From JBPOJN01 sp052033505 (GTDB taxonomy: Bacteria; UBA10199; JACPAL01; GCA-016699445): DNA of 64,000 nucleotides. The first letter of the stretch is position 1. Each line of letters opens with the position of its first letter. Positions 53,708-59,436 of this stretch are shown piece after piece. The notes beneath the pieces are model-generated. The model did no database searches, had not been told where the DNA came from, and saw nothing but the letters and a program-made list of their open reading frames with translations. A program made the translations under genes and the position numbers. Location: assembly GCA_052033505.1 (NCBI GenBank), contig JBPOJN010000042.1, positions 13,812-77,811 of the forward strand, written 5' to 3'.

Positions 53708-53910
53708 GCTAGTATCCAGAAGAAGCTCTCTTGATAATCTTTTTTCGCTTTCAGGCCCACGGTACAGGTGCTGTTGCCGGGGACGAAGGTTTTGACTTGG
53801 ATGTGGACGAATTTAGTGCCTTCGATATTGCTGCAGAGGATGTCGGTATTGGGGCAGTTGCCCAGAGTGACGACGGCGAAGTTCGCCAGCAACGAAGAAT
53901 TGAGCGGCAT
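53704..53910 (-). pseudogene. Nuclease-like (PD-(D/E)XK-type) gene fragment
   Basis: About 69 residues starting with a normal ATG at 53910: MPLNSSLLANFAVVTLGNC, NTDILCSN, FVHIQVKTFVPGNSTC and FFWILAG. The spacing Asp ... Gln-x-Lys (NTDIL, IQVKTF) is that of the PD-(D/E)XK fold found in small restriction-like proteins that sense 'N.D' and 'VQVK'. The coding sense ends where the dispersed repeat begins, so the 3' half is missing. The fold call is by pattern only. Confidence 0.55.
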
Positions 53911-54160
53911 TGCCGCGATGGTTTTTGTTCTTTGAAGGGCTCTTGTTGACCACTACAGCACAAAGGCGGACACACTCCAAGCGAAGTCAAACCAAGAATA
54001 AATATTTCGGGGGCGACTGCGTCATTGGATTATTGCGAGGAATTTCCCCACGGTCGCGTCAAAAAATGATGTCTCAACTGTTTTTTAAGATACGTTTTCC
54101 TGATCCGCTTTTCAGAAATTTTTCGCGGCCCTTGGCGTCGGATTCCTGCAGATACTAACA

Positions 54161-54252
54161 GGGCCGTAGTTTAGACGACAGTCCGAGAGGACTTTCGCTG
54201 CGGCCCTGTTGTGCAGGCAAGTCCAATGTGTAGCCTAAACTGGGGACTTGGC
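54161..54252. ncRNA. Candidate structured RNA: two hairpins with complementary loops
   Basis: Stem 1 pairs 54161-54171 (CAGGGCCGTAG) with 54200-54210 (CTGCGGCCCTG), 11 pairs with one G-U. Inside it AGTCC-GAGA-GGACT (54182-54195) forms a GNRA-type tetraloop hairpin. Stem 2 pairs 54220-54226 (CAAGTCC) with 54246-54252 (GGACTTG). AGTTTAG (54170-54176) can pair perfectly with CTAAACT (54237-54243) in the loop of stem 2, a possible kissing or pseudoknot contact. It matches no RNA class I can name. It overlaps the degraded tail of a GIY-YIG gene, so strand and biological status are uncertain. Confidence 0.35.
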
Positions 54253-54271
54253 AGTAAGCTTCGTAATATAT

Positions 54272-54385
54272 CTAGTCGAAGGGAATGCGATACGTGATGG
54301 AGGATGTCTTGCCAGAATTATGCTCCCCGAGTCGTCGGCGTAAGTCGGAAGTGTAGCCGGTATAGAGACTCGGCACCGCCACGAG
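54272..54385 (-). pseudogene. GIY-YIG endonuclease remnant
   Basis: VPSLYTGYTSDLRRRLGEHN followed by SGKTSSITYRIPFD is the core of the small GIY-YIG (UPF0213/YhbQ-like) family. The initiating 'W.VYIL' strand is missing and is replaced by sequence from the neighbouring hairpin. After a TAG (54272-54274) the same frame continues IYYEAYC, matching the family's 'ELVYYEAY', so the gene is also interrupted by a nonsense codon. The longer open frame extending to 54544 runs through a terminator and is not credible coding sequence. Confidence 0.7.
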
Positions 54386-54398
54386 GCCCGTAAAAAGA

Positions 54399-54435
54399 AA
54401 AAGCCCGTAGGGCATCTTCTGCCTTACGGGCTTTT
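54399..54435. terminator. Rho-independent terminator-like hairpin (bidirectional)
   Basis: AAAAGCCCGTAGGGCA (54399-54414) pairs with TGCCTTACGGGCTTTT (54420-54435), 16 pairs with one G-U and a 5-nt loop. A-tracts and T-tracts flank both sides, so it can act in either direction. It follows a tRNA-3'-end-like sequence on the minus strand, the normal position of a tRNA terminator. Confidence 0.8.
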
Positions 54436-54437
54436 CG

Positions 54438-54457
54438 TGGCGTCCCCAACGGGAGTC
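54438..54457 (-). other. tRNA 3'-end-like fragment
   Basis: Read on the minus strand, CGACTCCCGTTGGGGACGCCA-like sequence resembles the T-arm plus acceptor 3' half of a tRNA (TTCGANTCCCG...GGGGACGCCA), directly followed by the hairpin terminator. No matching 5' acceptor (GCGTCCCC) or anticodon arm was found upstream, so this is a fragment, as left by element integration at a tRNA gene. Confidence 0.4.
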
Positions 54458-54581
54458 GCCCTTCGCTAAAAGCAGGTCAATCACGCTCAGGGCGTCAGCT
54501 CTTTCCTGACGCTCGCCGGAAGTGGCTCGCTTCTCCTCCCTCATCGGTCGGCGGAAAGCGCTGTTCGACTCCCGCAGAGGC

Positions 54582-54627
54582 TGAAATAAAAAAAGGACCC
54601 TGAAATCAGGATCCTTTTTTTATTTCA
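54582..54627. terminator. Long perfect-type terminator hairpin
   Basis: A 22-bp inverted repeat with one mismatch and a 2-nt AA loop: TGAAATAAAAAAAGGACCCTGA (read as two parts, 54582-54594 and 54595-54603) against 54606-54627. The GC-rich core GGACCCTGA/TCAGGATCC, flanked by seven A and seven T, fits a bidirectional rho-independent terminator. Confidence 0.75.
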
Positions 54628-54813
54628 ATCGTCCCCTCTGGGATCAATTGAGAACTTATTTCCAAGAAAACTTTTATAAAAAGACTGTGCCGGAACATCT
54701 ATAGAAAAAATGGAAAATAGTTTGGGAAAAAAATTGGAATAGAATTTTTTCCGACAGAAATCAGTCCAACGCTCGGAACTTTAACTCCAACGCAAAACCC
54801 GCGCCCTCTGCCT

Positions 54814-54983
54814 CCGGCAGACGTCACGGGTTTTGCAGTTCCGAGGTCGCTTCCCGCGACACGGCGCTCGCGGACGCTCGTGAAGGAAGCCAGTGGCAAG
54901 CCACGCGCCCCCGTACACGGGGTCACGCAGCTTGCAGTTTCGCGGGCTCGCACCACTCAGCAGACCAGAGACTCGCGAGGCCC
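54814..54983 (+). repeat. Dispersed repeat, long copy
   Basis: Block 1 (54814-54838) and block 2 (54933-54983) match the reverse complement of 53636-53707. Here they are separated by about 95 bp (54839-54932). The junctions are TTGCAGTT at 54833-54840 and again at 54932-54939, so the short copy could derive from the long one by deletion between these 8-bp direct repeats. Confidence 0.7.
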
Positions 54984-55081
54984 GCACCTCCTTAGCCCCG
55001 CCTTAAATCACTGTGCGGGCCGGGGTTTTACGTGGAATTGGGACGAATTATTCAATTTGATGGAGCAATTGAGGGAAGTAG

Positions 55082-55306
55082 CTAATCGAGATCTTTCAAG
55101 AGAGAGGATATTTTTACTCCGAAAGCCTTGGCAAGTCGAAGAGCCGTCGTAAGGCTGATAGGAAGACCTTGTTCGATTCTTTGGTAATGACGTGTCGCAA
55201 ATCCGTGCTGGATCATGTCTTCCTGAGTCCATTCCTTCTTAAGACGCAGCTCTCGGCAGCGAGAGCCTAACTTCTCAAAAAATTTATCGGATTCCGTCTT
55301 CTTCAT
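55082..55306 (-). CDS. XRE-family HTH regulator
   Basis: 74 residues from the ATG at 55306. FFEKLGSRCRELRLKKEWTQ begins a Cro/C1-type helix-turn-helix, with DMIQHGFATRHYQRIEQG as turn and recognition helix. LPISLTTALRLAKAFGV completes the five-helix domain. It is divergent from the small gene at 55388 and probably regulates the accessory genes around it or itself. Typical of defence and mobile-element loci. Confidence 0.85.
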   Translation of the reverse strand: MKKTESDKFFEKLGSRCRELRLKKEWTQEDMIQHGFATRHYQRIEQGLPISLTTALRLAKAFGVKISSLLKDLD

Positions 55307-55387
55307 TTGAAAGCGACGGTAGATCCACACGTCTTTCCATACCACGACACAAAAGACGTATTTAAATCTTGAGTAAAATAGGCTTCG

Positions 55388-55657
55388 ATGCTAAAAACAT
55401 CATCATCGATGATTTCAACATGCCGTGAACTTGAAGGTGCTTTGGAGGATATTTTGAGACCTGTGCGAGCGGTCGCAGGAGTCTTTTGGGCTCTCCATTC
55501 CAAGCCTCAGAGCGCTGAAGATCAGACTATCATTGATCTTTGCATAATGATGGAACAGGTCGCGAATCAGATTACGTATTTGATAGAGCACGCCAAGATT
55601 GATGGAAAAAGTGTAGCGTTTGCTTTGATTGACCAAGATTCTGTGAACAGAAACTGA
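55388..55657 (+). CDS. Small hypothetical protein, intact copy of the 53.4-kb fragment
   Basis: 89 residues, helical, unassigned. CRELEGALEDILRPVRAVAG at the N-terminus is followed by VFWALHSKPQSAEDQT and the block IMMEQVANQITYLIEHA-KIDGKSVAFAL shared with the truncated copy. It lies 6 bp before the DnaQ-like exonuclease gene on the same strand, so the two are likely co-transcribed. The duplicated, accessory-island location suggests a role linked to the exonuclease or defence (inference). Confidence 0.68.
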   Translation: MLKTSSSMISTCRELEGALEDILRPVRAVAGVFWALHSKPQSAEDQTIIDLCIMMEQVANQITYLIEHAKIDGKSVAFALIDQDSVNRN

Positions 55658-55663
55658 TTTCCA

Positions 55664-56440
55664 ATGACACTCGCACTCACAAAACCTCTTGCCGTTTTCG
55701 ACCTGGAAACCACCGGCATCACTCCGGCCACAGATCGCATTGTTTCGATTGGAATCGTAAGGCTTTCCCCTGACGGCCTGGCTGATCTTTCTAAAGAGTA
55801 TCTTGTGAACCCGGGCATGCCCATTCCACCCGAAGCCTCCGCGGTTCATAAGATTACGGATGAAATGGTGAGAGATAAGCCGCTCTTCAAGGATATCGCC
55901 TCAGAGATCCTCGATGTGTTTGAAGGATGCGACTTGGCGGGATTCAATATTGAAAAATTCGATCTGCCTTTGCTCTCCCAGGAGTTCGTCCGGATTGGTA
56001 TCCCAAATTTCGCATCAGGCCGCAGGATCGTCGATGCCATGGTGATTTTTCACAAGAATGAGCGTCGTGACCTGACAACGGCGGTTCGATTCTACCTGGA
56101 TCGCGATCACGCTAGGGCCCACAGCGCCCTGGCAGACGCGCAAGCGGCATCCGATATCTTATCCGCCCAAATCAAGCGTTACGGCCTTCCTTCCGCTGTT
56201 GAAGATCTCCATAAGTACTGTGCCACGCGTCCCGAGAATTCTATCGACTCCGAAGGCAAATTTGTCTGGAAGGACGGCAAGGCGGTCTTGTCCTTCGGGA
56301 AATGGAAGGGTTTATCGCTGGAAGATTGCATTACACAGAACAAAGACTATTTGGATTGGATTTTGAATAGTGATTTTCCGTCTGATTGTAAGGAGATTAT
56401 CAGTCAGGCTCTGATGGGAAAGTTTCCCGAGCCATTGTGA
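55664..56440 (+). CDS. DnaQ-like 3'-5' exonuclease (DEDDh)
   Basis: 258 residues. Exo I VFDLETTGITP (Asp, Glu), Exo II LAGFNIEKFDLPLL (Asp) and Exo III ARAHSALADAQAA (His, Asp) give a complete DEDDh active site. The C-terminal 80 residues include WKDGKAVLSFGKWKGLSLEDC, which resembles the small 'GK.kG..l..' module that follows the exonuclease domain in many stand-alone DnaQ-like proteins. Substrate is single-stranded or damaged DNA, or RNA. It follows the small gene at 55388 by 6 bp. Confidence 0.9.
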   Translation: MTLALTKPLAVFDLETTGITPATDRIVSIGIVRLSPDGLADLSKEYLVNPGMPIPPEASAVHKITDEMVRDKPLFKDIASEILDVFEGCDLAGFNIEKFDLPLLSQEFVRIGIPNFASGRRIVDAMVIFHKNERRDLTTAVRFYLDRDHARAHSALADAQAASDILSAQIKRYGLPSAVEDLHKYCATRPENSIDSEGKFVWKDGKAVLSFGKWKGLSLEDCITQNKDYLDWILNSDFPSDCKEIISQALMGKFPEPL

Positions 56441-56507
56441 CTGGTTTCCTTACGTTTCCAGACGTCTTAATGAGAGCTAGTTGATATAGTGTTGAACGTC
56501 CTCTTGT

Positions 56508-56811
56508 TTATAATGCGGCATCAACACTAAAAGAGAAATTATTCCAAAGTTCTTCGGGTGAATGGAATTTCCAGGGATCAAAGGAAACAACAGGACGATC
56601 CTTTTTCTTCGAGGATCGTTCCAATAAAACCTAAAATTGAGGTCTTACCTGTACCCCAACTACCGTATATCCCTATCCGCGACGATGGCCAAGATGACGC
56701 GCCATCAATCAACTCAACAATCTCCTGGGCAAACTGCCATCGTCCCAGGGAATCCTGCATTTTTAATGAAACAGGGTCGTCTGGTGATTTGTTTTTAACA
56801 TTATCACTCAT
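56508..56811 (-). pseudogene. KAP-family P-loop NTPase, 5' fragment with frameshift
   Basis: An intact N-terminus reads SLGRWQFAQEIVELIDGASS then RIGIYGSWGTGKTSILGFI, the KAP NTPase Walker A. The frame ends in a TGA at 56578. Shifting by one base near 56600 continues DRPVVSFDPWKFHSPEELWN and NFSFSVDAAL before a TAA at 56508, where KAP homologues have 'FNPW....E.LW'. More than 300 further residues are missing. So the gene is frameshifted and truncated. KAP proteins are membrane-associated NTPases often linked with defence or exclusion. Confidence 0.75.
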
Positions 56812-56849
56812 AAAGTATTACTCCGTCGTTACTTCGTCTGTGTACGTGT

Positions 56850-59354
56850 TCAAAATATCGACCACGGGTCATCTCTTGAGAATGACTGATTTTGATTTGC
56901 ACACAATAATTCAAATTTAAAACCAGCATCAACTACCAGTTGGCGCGCTGTAGTGACAATATTACTGTCATCGTTTTCTATGCAGGCCAGGAGAATTACA
57001 TCTGGGCTTACGTCTTCTGCAATTTCAAGAAGGGCTTTGATCTTTTTTTCAGTAAAGCCTGAAGATTTTGATTTTGCTTCCCCCATAATGAACATTCCCT
57101 CTCGAATGCAGAGAATATCAACTTCAGCGCAAGGATTAGGGTCATCATATTTTTTATATAAGGCAGATTGGGGCACATAATAAAATGTCTCGAAAGCATG
57201 TTCTAAGAGAGTTCCCAAAGCCCACATGTCAGCGAGTATGGAGTCCTTGTACAGCGCATCCAACAACCTCTTATTGATTGAATAATCCCACTCAATTCCT
57301 TGTGGAGGGATATTCTTTTCTCTTCCACACACTTCGCAGATATTACTTGTTTTAAGGTTGTCAACAGAGCTCCAATTGGTACTCCCACACTTCCGACAAG
57401 GCCATTCGTAGCCCTGGAAGAAAATTTTTGAAGACACTAATTCTGCTAATGCATCATCAAAATTCTCTGTGATATCTTTCTGGACATCCTTCGCATTGAA
57501 CCCTTGGCCAGACTGGGCAGTTTTCTTAAATTTGTTGAAGGATTCAGCTCTCTTTTTCTTCATAACGCTGTAACTGATAATACTTCCGGGCTGAGGCAAA
57601 TGATACATTGCCCTCACAATAACCGCTGTGAACTTGTCCCACTCATTCTGGGCTTCTATAACAACCTTTTCGCCTAACTGCTTTTTTAAAGCCTTCTGGA
57701 TTCTTTCTGCAAAGGAAGTGTTCTGTTTTAAGTGGTCGTAGTTAGCCGCCTCATTCAAAATATCTCGCCAAAATTTATTAGAAATGAATCTATGAGCACG
57801 AGCTAACCCTTGAAACATATGAGTCACAGCATGGAGGGAGCGCCCCTTGTCTGATGGTGCTATGACTTCATAGAGGGCTTGCGCATCTTTGTACCGGAGA
57901 TCATCTTTCGGGTAATAAGAGGTGCGATAAAAAATGGCGCGGAATAAAACATTGTCGTCGGGAAATCCAATTTCTATAGGCCGCTCACGCCTATCTTCAT
58001 TAAAAGGGGCTTCCTGAAAATAGGAATGTAAAACAGAAAGCACGCCATTTCTTCGAATCTTAGAATCTTGTTTGACAAACAATCTGCATAGTTCTGATTT
58101 TCTGGGTAATAACCACCAATGACGGCCATTAGAATAAACGCAGTGACTCTGATAACGTTCCAGCAAAATATCGACTGCATATCTCCCAGACATGAGCTGA
58201 GATTGATCTGGCAAAATAGAGTAAAAATGATCTGGTTCTGCAGGATAAAAAGACGAAGGATTTTCAGTGATTCGATCAGTTTGGCGGAAGTTTTGAGATG
58301 GCCTCCTTTCCTGATTAAATTCTTTTGGGATCGGTAGTTGATTTTGCTGCTGCGAGATCTGCAGATAACATTTTTTTTCTCTCAATTTTTGGATAAACTT
58401 TTCCAGGATCTCTCCGTCGAGAGAATAGGAGCGGACAGATACTGATCGTTGTCCTGAGTTCCCAGGAAACTTATACTGATGCTTGTTCAAATATGTGGCC
58501 AAAAGACCTATAAACTCTTCGTCATCTAGTTTTGATGCTGGCACTCGAAGTGTCGTAATGTCTGAATATTTGCTTTCTGAAACGAAGTGTCTTGAATTCC
58601 AAAAATAGAGTCTATCTTCAAAACTGTCTCCCACGACAAGGTTGAGACTTTCGCACCAGTGATAATTATGCTCTGGCACGTCCATTCCACAATTTTTATT
58701 GGATAGTTGCGCGAGACTAATGATTTCGTTGTTAGTACCTAATCGTTTTAATAAGTCATTCGTTGAATGAAATTTCTCACCGTGCACAAGCATGCGCGGA
58801 TTTAAATTTTCCGGTGTCAGGGTTAAGGGAAGATATAAATTCTTTGCCTCCCTATCTTCAGCAGCTCCAAAACTGTCTTTTAGAAATCCATCATCTTGCC
58901 AGTCATAGTAGGCGCTAATCAAAGATTTAGGTGGTTGCATTTCTTTCTTTAGTGCCGGGAGGATAGAAAGTGCGGTAACGCATTGAAACTGGTAATTAGG
59001 TTTCGCCCAAGACTTACTCGAATCATCATGGTGGGTTGTGTGTTTTAGAAAAGAAATTGGGCTGGCTCTTTGATCGAGCTCTGTAATCGTTGAATTGTCT
59101 AACTGGGCATAAGAATAGATGATGTCAGGATCATACCAATGAATCCATGCAAGATAATTTTCTTCAATACGTCCATTTTCGACGGGAACTAATAAAGTTC
59201 GGCACCCAGCCCAGCGTTTATAAGCATCCTCGAAAATCTCGTCAAAGACGTTTGAAGCCTTCGCATTGTTCTCGACCAAAAAAAGAAACCGTAAAGGTCT
59301 GGCGCGATGTTGAATCGAAATATAGTGATCTAATTTCTTGGGGACGGATTCCAT
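56850..59354 (-). CDS. Large unrecognised protein with zinc ribbon and C-terminal PD-(D/E)XK-like nuclease
   Basis: 834 residues, no known full-length family recognised. The N-terminus (1-100) is alpha/beta: PLRFLFLVENNAKASNVFDE and YDPDIIYSYAQLD. The middle contains helical and charged regions. A CxxC...CxxC zinc ribbon lies at 653-676 (CRKCGSTNW, CEVCGR). Right after it, the C-terminal domain has a PD-(D/E)XK-like core: AEVDILCI (Asp746) and MGEAKSK (Glu759, Lys761). No signal peptide. Base composition is visibly more A+T-rich than the flanking genes. It sits alone between a KAP fragment and a restriction-modification cluster, an arrangement that favours a nucleic-acid-targeting defence protein. 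The role is inference. Confidence 0.72.
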   Translation of the reverse strand: MESVPKKLDHYISIQHRARPLRFLFLVENNAKASNVFDEIFEDAYKRWAGCRTLLVPVENGRIEENYLAWIHWYDPDIIYSYAQLDNSTITELDQRASPISFLKHTTHHDDSSKSWAKPNYQFQCVTALSILPALKKEMQPPKSLISAYYDWQDDGFLKDSFGAAEDREAKNLYLPLTLTPENLNPRMLVHGEKFHSTNDLLKRLGTNNEIISLAQLSNKNCGMDVPEHNYHWCESLNLVVGDSFEDRLYFWNSRHFVSESKYSDITTLRVPASKLDDEEFIGLLATYLNKHQYKFPGNSGQRSVSVRSYSLDGEILEKFIQKLREKKCYLQISQQQNQLPIPKEFNQERRPSQNFRQTDRITENPSSFYPAEPDHFYSILPDQSQLMSGRYAVDILLERYQSHCVYSNGRHWWLLPRKSELCRLFVKQDSKIRRNGVLSVLHSYFQEAPFNEDRRERPIEIGFPDDNVLFRAIFYRTSYYPKDDLRYKDAQALYEVIAPSDKGRSLHAVTHMFQGLARAHRFISNKFWRDILNEAANYDHLKQNTSFAERIQKALKKQLGEKVVIEAQNEWDKFTAVIVRAMYHLPQPGSIISYSVMKKKRAESFNKFKKTAQSGQGFNAKDVQKDITENFDDALAELVSSKIFFQGYEWPCRKCGSTNWSSVDNLKTSNICEVCGREKNIPPQGIEWDYSINKRLLDALYKDSILADMWALGTLLEHAFETFYYVPQSALYKKYDDPNPCAEVDILCIREGMFIMGEAKSKSSGFTEKKIKALLEIAEDVSPDVILLACIENDDSNIVTTARQLVVDAGFKFELLCANQNQSFSRDDPWSIF

Positions 59355-59436
59355 GCTTTTACTCCTGATCCTCTTCTAAAGCTTTTTCTGCGCTAGGCAC
59401 GACCTACTCATTCGGGACCCCCTGTATCAGCAGGTT

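Larger units (their letters stand above)
54545..55081. other. Non-coding, repeat- and hairpin-rich segment
   Basis: 537 bp with no credible gene. It contains the terminator at 54582-54627 and then, from about 54792, a GC-rich repeat with stacked hairpins: GCAAAACCCG (54792-54801) with CGGGTTTTGC (54827-54836) enclosing TGCC-TCC-GGCA, a GTGGCAAGCCAC stem near 54890-54901, and CCCCGTACACGGGG near 54909-54922. The rest, 54628-54790 and 54990-55081, shows nothing recognisable. Confidence 0.6.

Noticed and set aside
54182..54200. Hammerhead ribozyme, because AGTCC-GAGA-GGAC resembles its stem II
   Set aside because: The conserved CTGANGA before and GAAAC after the stem are missing.
54272..54544. 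90-residue GIY-YIG protein as an intact gene
   Set aside because: Its N-terminal half is translated from a terminator hairpin and a tRNA-like fragment, and the domain continues past its stop codon, so only a remnant is supported.
54541..54590. tRNA or tmRNA 3' end on the plus strand (GTTCGACTCCCGC before a terminator)
   Set aside because: The bases flanking the T-loop do not pair into a five-bp stem and no acceptor partner was found.
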